Source: Diploptera punctata
Taxonomy: Eukaryota; Arthropoda; Insecta; Blattodea; Blaberidae
Direction of reading: 5' to 3'
Assembly (NCBI GenBank): GCA_030220185.1
Contig: JASPKZ010004560.1
Location: forward strand, 794,501-858,500
DNA: 64,000 nucleotides
The position numbers and the translations under genes were made by a program. The notes beneath the pieces are model-generated. The model was not told the origin of the DNA. It saw only the letters and a program-made list of their open reading frames with translations, and ran no database searches. Of this stretch, positions 20,227-29,458 are shown one piece after another; the first letter of the stretch is position 1; each line of letters starts with the position of its first letter.

Positions 20227-20970
20227 TAGAGTCCGGATGTTAGGCACTTACAAATTCAAAATAGGCAGGCCAAAAGGTACTAAAATCATTGATATAGGCA
20301 CTAAAAATTCAAAATAGTCTCATACAAAAAGTGGACCACAACATTAATTTTTACAGCCTTACTTAAAGAATTTAAACATATGCTGTCAATAGCATACGAA
20401 GATATCAGAAATGATTTTGGAACTTGTTTCGCCTTTTTACAAAGGACATTCTTATGTTTTGCAGTGTGTGCGTAGCCTACTGCGAAACATTGCACTTCTT
20501 CAAATCACTGAAATTTTTACACACTTCGCGAAACAATACTGAACCGTCACTTGAGAATATTTCTGCACCAAATTCTTTCACCAAATTGGTCAGTTTGTCT
20601 TTTACTGTTGTTCCGTTCTTTAGGCATTGCAAGACAACTGTTCTAAAGATAAAAAAATAAGCCACATGCTGTTGTCGCACCACTTTGTCTTTGAAGCACC
20701 AGTGTGTGAATGAGGACTACAGACTGAATTCAGTGATACCAACATCAAAAATAATATTGCCAGTCACTTATAAGTTTAATTGAAAAACGAAGTTAATTTC
20801 GATTAAAAAATGGCAAATAGACATTTAGGCATATAGGCATTGTAAGCTGATATTGGCATTTATAGGCAAAATGAGCTTCATGGAGAACAACTCTAGGATC
20901 GTCGGTATGAACTTATATGAAGACACTTTTACAAATATCTGTAGGCATTTTCTCTAACATCCGGTCTCTG
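20227..20970 (-). mobile_element. hAT transposon relic with exact 8-bp target duplication
   Basis: Ends read TAGAGTCCGGATGTTAG and, on the other strand, CAGAGACCGGATGTTAG; perfect ATTATAAA duplications flank them (20219-20226 and 20971-20978). Total 744 bp, so most of a transposase gene is missing. A decayed N-terminus is on the minus strand. Confidence 0.88.
20301..20683 (-). pseudogene. hAT transposase N-terminal zinc-finger remnant
   Basis: Minus strand from 20683: KLTNLVKEFGAEIFSSDGSV, LFREVCKNFSDLKKCNVSQ, stop, then THTLQNIRMSFVKRRNKFQN. The order (FSSDG-LFC-x-VC, DLKKxNVxQH, TxKH, KNKFQ) matches the N-terminal finger of insect hAT proteins of the CGGBP1-like kind. One cysteine is replaced by Arg and the histidine region is broken. 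The rest of the transposase is absent. Confidence 0.65.
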
Positions 20971-21112
20971 ATTATAAATATTGCATAGTAACCTCAACGG
21001 CGTTTCGTCATGAATTTAAAAAGTAACTTATTTTATAAAAGTAAAATAACAAATGATCCCTGTAATGTGTAATAGCATTTCCAGAATTGAACCCATGTTC
21101 AATTTCTTTCTA

Positions 21113-21535
21113 TTCCTTCTTCTTCTTCTTCTTCTTCTTCTTTCTTCTTCTCCCTTTCAAGTATTAGGCCAAGGCCTGTTACGATCCTATAGAAAAAGTT
21201 CCCTCCAGCGTTTCATAGGACGGCCCAGAGATCTTCATCCTCTTGGTATATAATTATAAACAACTTTGGGGATCCGATTTGAACTCATTCGTTCAAGATG
21301 GTGTTTCCTATTTAGTTGGTACTGTTTAGTATATTCCAAAATTGGCATACTCTTCAATTCTTTTAAGATATCGGTGTTCCTTTTCCGATCCCATCTGGTG
21401 TAACCCGCTGTTCTGCGCATGAATCTCATTTCACAAGCCGTTATTCTGCTTTCATGTTGTCTTTTTAGTGCCAATGCTTCACTACCATAGGTCAACACTG
21501 GTCTAGCCAAAGTGTTATATAAACGTAATCTGGTG
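21113..21535 (-). mobile_element. LINE-C-like 3' end with (GAA)n tail
   Basis: Minus strand, open over 21235-21510: VLTYGSEALALKRQHESRIT, CEMRFMRRTAGYTRWDRKRN, TDILKELKSMPILEYTKQYQ and SSNRIPKVVYNYIPRG. Continuing past the break it reads GRP-like text, then the tail seen as (CTT)n (21113-21148). It is a recent-looking 3' fragment, better preserved than most neighbours. Confidence 0.8.
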
Positions 21536-22190
21536 TTTTTTTTTGTACAAGGGATGGTTTCATAACTTGATTAATAATTCCCAAACTTTTATTATAACTA
21601 GTATTTTTTTTTCTATTCCTGATTCCTGTTTCCAGTTATTGATCTTGAATACGTATTTGGATTCAACCACTTCTTCAAATTTTACTGTTTTGTCATTAAC
21701 TGTCCATTTCCATTATATATTTCTTACATGTGTCCGTGTGTTTAGTTATATTTAATTTAATTTTAGCTTCAAATTTATGTATTGCTCATTAGAATTTCCC
21801 TTTAGTATCTCCTCGCTATCACCTAATATACTATATCATTAGCTTATACCAACAGATTATTAATGTAATTTAATTCTACGCCTTCTTTATCTTCTAAATA
21901 TTTTATGGTACGGTATAATAGAAAATTATTAGTAGAGAAGATGTCTCATATACAGTGAGATCAGTATAGTAGTGAACGGCAGCCGCGGGTTTGTTCTGTG
22001 CGATAACGAAGGCTTACAAGTGCGAGTGCGTCAGCACTGTACAGTGAAATCCCCGTATCTGCTGTCCAGTGCTATACTGATCGCACTGTATCTGCTTTAA
22101 CCCATCGTGAATTTTAAAAGTTTTAGAACTGTATAATAATTTAGGGTATTCATTATTCACATATATTATACCTTCCCTCTTAGCTGCAGC
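21536..22190 (-). mobile_element. LINE-E fragment, RT region, interrupted by a MITE
   Basis: Minus-strand sequence corresponds to the part of LINE-E around and upstream of the YADD box (compare 60440-60835): counterparts of FNNFLLYRTIKYLEDKEGV, the N-D-I-V box and the IRN.KK..K.N.TK region. It is split at 21953-22088 by a small inverted-repeat element and heavily broken. Confidence 0.6.
21953..22088. mobile_element. 136-bp Tc1/mariner-type MITE
   Basis: Ends CAGTGAGATCAGTATAG and, inverted, CAGTGCGATCAGTATAG, with TA on both sides (21951-21952 and 22089-22090). The inverted match extends about 33 bp. The interior is GC-richer (GCAGCCGCGGG) than the host. It sits inside a LINE-E copy. Confidence 0.8.
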
Positions 22191-22612
22191 AATTTTTAAA
22201 CTAATTAAATATTTTTTTGTTTGAAATCTGCTGCATTTCCAGGACCACGACGAGGACGTGAGGGATAGGCACCTGTTTTCTCTTCATATAGGCCTATTTT
22301 AATGCATCCATTACAATATGCATTTCACTGAATGCATTCTGAACTTAATGAAAGAAAGAAACAGGTATTTTGGTCCCGTTAATGTTTATATGTAAAATAT
22401 ACTTTTACATAAAACATTTCACCAAAAGCAAGTAACACTTGTAAATTTCGTAATTCTTATCTAACTTCATACAAATATTCTCAGAACCAAAAATAAAAAA
22501 AATAAGGTTACTTGCTTATTGGTCCTATTTAGTAAGTTAAATGAAATAAATTTACATGTTGAGAGCTAATTGTTAATTACCTACTCCACTGGGATTCTCA
22601 CACTGCCATGTT
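22191..22612. other. No recognised feature
   Basis: AT-rich; nothing identified. Confidence 0.4.
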
Positions 22613-22614
22613 AA

Positions 22615-22770
22615 ATATTAAATAACTAACTCACTGACATGTAGGTTTATGACCTCCCGGACACAATTCCTCCATACATCCCTATCCTATTTTCCAATCA
22701 TTCCCTATATAATCTACTTCCATCAAATTACGGTCAATGTTATTCTCCAATTTCATGTGCAATAAATATG
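22615..22770 (-). mobile_element. LINE-E 3' terminal fragment
   Basis: Holds the inverse of the final LINE-E segment (CATCCCTATCCTATTTTCC, TATAATCTACTTCC, TTATTCTCC blocks) in the same order as 27245-27400. Confidence 0.7.
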
Positions 22771-23100
22771 ATCTTTCTCTTTGCGATTTTGCACTTATAT
22801 GTAATAAAATACAGTAGTCTATTGGTTTCACAGTTCTCGCGAATTTTTAAGAATACTTTTTCGTTTTATTTGTGCAGCATATACCGAGTTCCATTGAAAA
22901 CAAAATAGTAAATTGCTGTTAATAGATCGACACTATTAAATTTTTGTTTCAGGTGAACATTCACTCTTAATGGTCCGATTTTGCTGGTTAATAAAATTCA
23001 CGTTACTTTTCTTAACTTTTGCTATATGCCGAGTTTGGTTCCAAAATAAACTGAGCCTTGGGTTTAAGGCTTTCATTCTTTTAGACAATCACCATTATAT
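22771..23100. other. No recognised feature
   Basis: AT-rich; nothing identified. Confidence 0.4.
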
Positions 23101-23104
23101 GTAT

Positions 23105-23305
23105 GCAGGATTGTCAACCTTGCTTGACGCCCACCTTTGCACCTAGAACGTACTCCTTTCAGGAAGAGGTTGAGTTGATCCTAGGGCCCAAATCCCTCCA
23201 GGAGTTTTAGAACTGCTTAAAATCTCAACTCCATCGTAGTTGAAACCAGCAATCTATCAGATATTGACGTAATGCCTTAACAAGAACGCTACGCTGTGCC
23301 CAACT
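23105..23305 (-). mobile_element. SINE-3 diverged copy
   Basis: On the minus strand: GGGCACAGCGTAGCG (A-box side), a GCTGGTTTCAACTACG B-box-like block, and further on the GGGCCCTAGGATCAACTCAA segment, equivalent to GGCCCTGGGGTCGACTCAG of 57847-58146. Confidence 0.5.
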
Positions 23306-23796
23306 TACATTAGAAATATTTATAACTAATTTGTATGTTAGAAAATGTTATTTAATTGAGTTCTCCTCGCAAAAATATATTTGGTCTTTAAACAGTAAAT
23401 TAACATTTCCATTTCATTGAATCAACTGATATTAATATTATTTAACATGCTATATTACTGTTCAAGACTCAAACACGACATGTCTCAACACAGTTTCCGG
23501 CCTGTTTAATTATAATTCCATTGCATACAGTTTGGTCCGGCTGATTGTTGCAGTTCTGCAACATAGATGGCAGTGCTATCGCTATAGCTAAATCAGAGTA
23601 ATTAGTGATGGATTGTGAAAAATAAAACTAATTATGTGTTATTTAACTAGTAGTTATTGACGTTTGTGTATCTTGCACTCAGAGAATAAGTTAAGAGCCT
23701 AAATTTGATAACACAGTAATTCATAGTTGAAAATATCAAATTAATATCCCAACAGTAGAATCCGTTCCGACATATTATAAATTATACATAATTGTT
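23306..23796. other. No recognised gene
   Basis: Before the satellite; the last part (23750-23796, ...CCGACATATTATAAATTATAC) resembles 41038-41068, a link between the two satellite regions. Confidence 0.4.
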
Positions 23797-26700
23797 TGTC
23801 GTTTTTGTTTGCCATCTGCGGCCTATATAAACAATTTGTATTAGTAGAATCAATTTTTGAACTCGATTTAATGGTATTAGTCCTTAAATCGACATAATAA
23901 TAGAAGGAAGCCAGCCCAAATGTGCGGTAGAATTTGTCTCTGCTGTTTTTGGTTGCCACTTGCGCCCTATAGGCCTATAAGATATTTTTATATTCATAAA
24001 CAGAGAGTACCAGAGAAGAAAGTGGACAAGTTTCGCTTACGTGCCATAAGCGGCGCTAGTGTAGAACAACTAACAACATATACATGTTTCGATTTTTTCT
24101 GGTACTAATATGAAATTTAGCAACGCGTGGTGGTACAATTATAATTATATAACACCATCTGGTGAATAATCATGAAATTGAACTTTTATAGGAATAAATT
24201 ACGTATTAATTAATCTTAAATTATGGAATTGTTTACACCCAGGAAGAAGCCCGCACAAATGTGCGTTACATTTCGTCTCTGCTGTTTTTGGTTGCCACTT
24301 GCGGCCTATATAAGCAATTTTTATTAGGAAAATAATATTTTTTTAACTCGATTTAATGGCACTAGGCCTTAAATCGATATAATAATAGGAAGAAGCCCGC
24401 ACAAATGTGCGTTACATTTCGTCTCTGCTGTTTTTGGTTGCCACCTGCAGCCTATAATGCATTTTTTATTAGTAAAACTTTTGAACTCGATTTAATGGCA
24501 CTAGGCCTTAAATCGACATCATGATAATAGGAAAAACCCGCACAAATATGCGTTACATTGTGTCTCTGCTGTTTTTGGTTACCACTTGCGGCCTATATAA
24601 GCAATTTTTATTATCATAATAACAAATGTTTGTCTCTGCCACCTGCAACCTATATAAGCAATTTTTATTAGTAAAATTTTTGAACTCGATTTAATGGCAC
24701 TAGGCCTTAAATCGACATCATGATAATAGGAAGAAGTCCGCACAAATATGCGTTACATAGTGTCTCTGCTGTTTTTGGTTACCACTTGCGGCCTATATAA
24801 GCAATTTTTATTATCATAATAACAAATGTTTGAACTCGGCTTAATGGCACTAGGCCTTAAATCGACATCATGATAATAGGAAGAAGCCCGCACAAATATG
24901 CGTTACATTGTGTCTATGCTGTTTTTGGTTACCACCTGCAGCCTATATAAGCAATTTTTATTAGTAAAATTTTTGAACTCGATTTAATGCCACTAGGCCT
25001 TAAATCGACATCATGATAATAGGAAGAAGCCCGCATAAATGTGCGTTACATTGTGTCTCTGCTGTTTTAGGTTGCCACCTGCAGCCTATATAAGCAATTT
25101 GTATTAGTAAAATTTTTGAACTCGATTTAATGCCACTAGGCCTTAAATCGAGATCATGATAATAGGAAGAAACCCCCACAAATGTGCGTTACATTTCGTC
25201 TCTGCTGTTTTTGGTTGCCACTTGCGGCCTATATAAGCAATTTTTATTAGGAAAATAATATTTTTTTAACTCCATTTAATGGCACTAGCCCTTAAATCGA
25301 TATAATAATAGGAAGAAGCCCGCACAAATGTGCGTTACATTTCGTCTCTGCTGTTTTTGGTTGCCACCTGCAGCCTATAGGCATAAAGCAATTTTTATTA
25401 GTAAAACTTTTGAACTCGATTTAATGGCACTAGGGCTTAAATCGACATCATGATAATAGGAAGAAGCCCGCACAAATATGCGTTACATTGTGTCTCTGCT
25501 GTGTTTGGTTACCACTTTCGGCCTATATAAGCAATTTTTATTATCATAATAACAAATGTTTGAACTCGGCTTAATGGCACTAGGCCTTAAATCGACATCA
25601 TGATAATGGGAAGAAGCCCGCATAAATGTGCGTTACATTGTGTCTCTGCTGTTTTTGGTTGCCACTTGCGGCCTATATAAGCAATTTTTATTAGGAAAAT
25701 AATATTTTTTAACTCGATTTAATGGCACTAGGCCTTAAATCGATATAATAATAGGAAGAAACCCACACAAGAGTGCGTTACATTTCGTCTCTGCTGTTTT
25801 TGGTTGCCACCTGCAGCCTATATAAGCAATTTTTATTAGTAACATTTTTGAACTCGATTTAATGGCACTGGGCCTTAAATCGACATCATGATAATGGGAA
25901 GAAGCCCTCACAAATATGCGTTACATTGTGTCTCTGCTGTTTTTGGTTACCACTTGCTGCCTATATAAGCAATTTTTATTATCATAATAACAAATGTTTG
26001 AACTCGGCTTAATGGCACTAGGCCTTAAATCGACATCATGATAATAGGAAGAAGCCCGCACAAATATGCGTTACATTGTGTCTATGCTGTTTTTGGTTGC
26101 CACCTGCAGCCTATAGGCCTATAAGCAATTTTTATTAGTACAATTTTTGAACTCGATTTAATGCCACTAGGCCTTAAATCGACATCATGATAATAGGAAG
26201 AAGCCCGCACAAATGTGTGTTACATTTCGTCTCTGCTGTTTTTGGTTGTCACTTGCGGCCTATATAAGCAATTTTTATTAGTAAAATAATATTTTTTTAA
26301 CTCGATTTAATGGCACTAGGCCTTAAATCTACATCATAATAGGAAAAAGCCCGCACAAATGTGCGTTACATTTCGTCTCTGCTTTGTTTGGTTGCCACTT
26401 GCGGCCTATAGGGCCTATAAGCAATTTTTATTAGTAAAATAATAAATTTTTGAACTCGATTTAATGGCACTAGGCCTTAAATCGACATCATAATAGGAAA
26501 AAGCCCGCACAAATGTGCGTTACATTTCGTCTCTGCTTTGTTTCGTTGCCACTTGCGGCCTATATAAGCAATTTTTATTAGTAAAATAATGCATTTTTTA
26601 ACTCGATTTAATGGCACTAGGCCTTAAATCGACATCATAATAGGAAAAAGCCCGCACAAATGTGCGTTACATTTCGTTTCTGCTTTGTTTGGTTGCCACT

Positions 26701-26990
26701 TGCGGCCTATAGGGCCTATAAGCAATTTTTATTAGTAAAATAATAAATTTTTGAACTCGATTTAATGGCACTAGGCCTTAAATCGACATCATAATAGGAA
26801 AAACAAATGTGCGTTACATTTCGTCTCTGCTTTGTTTGGTTGCCACTTACGACCTATATAAGCAATTTTTATTAGTAAAATAATAATTTTTTGAACTCGA
26901 TTTAAAGGCACTAGGCCTTAAATCTACATGATAATAGGAAAAAGCCCGCACAAATGTGCGTTAGATTTCATCTCTGCTGTATGATTTAGT
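23797..26990 (+). repeat. 146-bp satellite array, about 22 units, two hairpins per unit
   Basis: Unit starts such as AGGAAGAAGCCCGCAC recur every 142-151 bp from about 23918 to 26930. Units share CGTCTCTGCTGTTTTTGGTT, GCCACTTGCGGCCTATATAA, GCAATTTTTATTAG, AACTCGATTTAATGGCACTA and GGCCTTAAATCGA. Each unit can form CGCAC-AAAT-GTGCG (24252-24265 in one unit) and TCGATTTAA...TTAAATCGA with a 12-nt loop (24348-24377). Units differ at many sites and a few carry small insertions or deletions (a partial duplication near 24600-24660). No open frame runs through. The ends of the array are the most diverged. Confidence 0.95.
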
Positions 26991-27234
26991 TCTCTTTAAA
27001 CTTATGTTGTGCCCATCCAGTTCATATCAAGAAGTAATTCGTTCACTCGCACTCACTTTTGTGAACCAGTAAAATCATTTCCTCGTACTCAAGTAATTTT
27101 GTAACTTTTCCAATCGGAACCCTCAGTGACCCCTCACTCGAGGGGGAAGCAGGAAGAGACGAGTCTGAAATGAGCTGACATTAACCAAACACATGGTAGC
27201 TGTGGATTTTAAAAATAAACAGAAATAATTCTGA

Positions 27235-27440
27235 ACACTCTTACTTACTCACTGGAACTATCAAACCCGTAGGTTCATGGCCGCGCGGACATAAGCTCTC
27301 CATACATCCGTATCCTAAGCTAATGCTTTCCAATCATTCCCTGTATAATCTACTTCCCTCAAATCATAGTTAATGTTATTCTCCCACCTCATTCTTGGTC
27401 TACCAACTGGGCGTTTTCCCTCTGGCTTTCCTACAAATTC
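27235..27440 (-). mobile_element. LINE-E 3' terminal fragment
   Basis: Inverse of the LINE-E end: counterparts of RAAMNLRV, the ATAAGCTCTCCATACATCC segment, the DLREVDYT region, and the coding side of HLILGLPTGRFPSGFPT, i.e. GKPEGKRPVGRPRMRWENNI on the minus strand. Confidence 0.8.
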
Positions 27441-27613
27441 TGTACACTCTATTTTAATTTATTTGAGTGTGAAAATTTGTAATATGACTGCTACCATATT
27501 TTTTGTTTATTGTATAATTATTTATACCTCCCTCTTTTTTGTTTTTGTTTCAAATGTATTATTCACATAATTTTATGTATAGCCTATATGTTACGGTAAA
27601 TGTGGTTAATCCA

Positions 27614-28143
27614 GTGATTATATATATTTGCCGGTTATTATACAAAAGCACCACTAAAGTTGGCAAATATGATAAATTTTTTAAAATTTATATGCATAAT
27701 TCCCAACTCGTAATGGTAAATGTGATAAAGTCCCTAACATCATGAAAATTCGTTCAGTTTGCGGATTCACCTAGGTTAGAGTAATTGAATTAGGTTAGGT
27801 TAGCTCTTAGGTCCCTTGCATATTAAATGTTTTGTACAAGTTCAATAAAATTGTATTATAACCATTTACTGACTTTTTAATTGTAAAAATATAAAATATT
27901 GTAATTAGTGGTCTCTTACACCATAGTGACCAACGAAAAAATATCTCTCTGAGTAGTAACTACTCAAAAAAACTGCACTCTATTCTACTTGCCCAATCAT
28001 TCATGATATTTATCACATTTACCATTACGAGTTGGGAATTATGCAAACAAACCGGTTAATTTGATAAACTTTAAAAAATGTATCATATTTACCGGCGTCA
28101 TTGGTGATTGTGCATAATTATATCGGTTATAATATATAATCAC
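27614..28143. mobile_element. 530-bp inverted-repeat element, unclassified
   Basis: The left arm (27614-27730) and right arm (28008-28143) are inverse copies. The inner 34 bp (ending CGTAATGGTAAATGTGATAA on the left) match perfectly; the outer parts match imperfectly (GTGATTATATAT on both, TTTGCCGG versus TTTACCGG). The interior is about 280 bp without coding sequence. No clear target duplication seen. Confidence 0.65.
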
Positions 28144-28317
28144 AATTTTATTACTTTAACTGTCACATATACATATTTCCAATGTTTACACATTTATTTT
28201 CAATTTTTTAATGTTAATAAAAACAAAATCATAACTATATAATTTGACAAAATTTGTGTGGGGTATTTTAAAACTTTTAAGGAAGATATATTTTATTCCA
28301 TGTATATATGTATTATT

Positions 28318-28662
28318 TGTCCACCGCTGTGGTCTCGAGGTAGCGTGCTCCCTTGTCACGAAGTGGGCCCGGGTTCGATTCTCGGTCGGGGCAGGCTCGC
28401 GGGTGAGGCTTTTTTCGGGGGGTTTCCTCACCTGTAAGACAAATTTCAGTAACCTTAGGGCCCAACGGTCACCGAAAATCATCCGGCCATCATCACCATC
28501 CTTATAATTATCATCATCATCCTTCACCGCTGTGGAAAGCAACGGGAAGCTACCACACATATAATTCCCTAGTAAAGATGCAAAGCATAGCATGGAAATG
28601 CTATGATTGCAGTGAAAGACCTTCCTTCGGACAGAGTTACTATGGCTGGATTGATGCATTAT
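28318..28662 (+). mobile_element. SINE-1 (tRNA-derived)
   Basis: The tRNA-like head CCACCGCTGTGGTCTCGAGG, TAGCGTGCTCCCTTGTCACG and B-box GGGTTCGATTC is followed by GCAGGCTCGCGGGTGAGG, a TTTTTTCGGGG block, CCTCACCTGTAAGACAAAT, an ATCATC-rich stretch, GGAAAGCAACGGGAAGC, and a tail of ACTATGGCTGGATTGATG type. Three other copies are in the window. Transcription would be by RNA polymerase III from the A and B boxes (family knowledge). Confidence 0.9.
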
Positions 28663-28833
28663 TTACACATTATTTGCATATTACTTTAAAAAGAAAATAA
28701 AAGATGGAAAATCGTACTATTGGCAATTAGCCTACTCTTGATGTTAATCTTTACAATCCCTAAACTAAAAATATAAACAGGGTGAATACTGGGTAGGCCA
28801 ACAAAATTTAGCCTTGTATGTGCACTTTCACAG

Positions 28834-28995
28834 AATTGCTTCTAATTCGGGATCAAGAAAAAGTATTGAAATTTGGGGTTTCTTCGCCTATTTAGGCGAT
28901 GGTAAAGCAAAGTGTAACGTTTGTTCTAATACAGTTTCATTCAGAGGGGATAAGTTTAAATTTGCACGGCATATTCGCTCTAAACATTTAACAAG
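28834..28995 (+). CDS. Candidate exon encoding a BED-type zinc finger
   Basis: Open frame with IASNSGSRKSIEIWGFFAYL, GDGKAKCNVCSNTVSF and RGDKFKFARHIRSKHLTR. This is the BED-finger pattern: aromatic W-FF, C-x2-C (KCNVC), then H-x4-H (RHIRSKH). BED fingers bind DNA in hAT transposases and in host regulators derived from them. It is bounded by a good acceptor (TGCACTTTCACAG, AG at 28832-28833) and donor (AACAAG|GTAAG, GT at 28996). No continuing exon was identified: 440 bp downstream the minisatellite system begins. It could be an exon of a domesticated transposase gene or a remnant of a spliced transposon. The finger itself is intact, unlike every other coding remnant nearby except short LINE tails. 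Confidence 0.6.
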
Positions 28996-28999
28996 GTAA

Positions 29000-29240
29000 G
29001 ATTTTTACTAAATGTTGCAAAAGTTCTTTGAAAACCTAGTAAATTATGTTGTTTTAAAACTTGGATAAAATTATTTTTTGTTAAATACTTTCGAAATTCC
29101 ATTAAATAAAATGTAAAGTGATTGTAATATTAGACTATATTATATTTGTAGGGTTAGTAATGCTGCGTATGAGTGATGACGTAAACAAGAGGCGGGAGAG
29201 TATCGAAATGGATGAATGAGCGTGTGGAATGTTGAGAGTT
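29000..29240. other. Putative intron or spacer
   Basis: Sequence between the BED exon donor and the repeat region; no second exon recognised. Confidence 0.35.
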
Positions 29241-29241
29241 T

Positions 29242-29458
29242 AAAGTACTGAAAAGTGTTTAAAGCCAGTTCACTCTGTCAAGGTAGTTCGTTCCTCTAAG
29301 CCACTTCACTCTGGCCAGGCAGTTTGTTCTTTGATACCAGTTTGTTCATATAAGGCACTTCACTCTGGCAAGGTAGCTCGCTCTTCTACGATACTTCACT
29401 CTGGTCAGATAGTTCATTCCTCTATGGCAGTTCACTCTGGCAAGGTAGTTCGTTCTTA
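29242..29458 (+). repeat. Older 36-bp tandem repeats with an open 12-residue periodic frame
   Basis: About six diverged units such as CACTTCACTCTGGCCAGGCA and CACTTCACTCTGGCAAGGTA (starts near 29267, 29302, 29358, 29394, 29429, 29464). One frame stays open from about 29242 and gives repeating LHSGKVARSS, LHSGQIVHSS and VHSGKVVRS motifs. The first 91-bp unit begins with a variant of the same block (CACTTCACACCGGCCAGGCA), so these look like the precursor of the large array. Whether the open frame was ever translated is unknown. Confidence 0.75.

Noticed and set aside
27786..27805. Telomere-like TTAGGTTAGGTTAG
   Set aside because: Fewer than three units of the insect TTAGG repeat, with no array around them; chance or a short interstitial motif.
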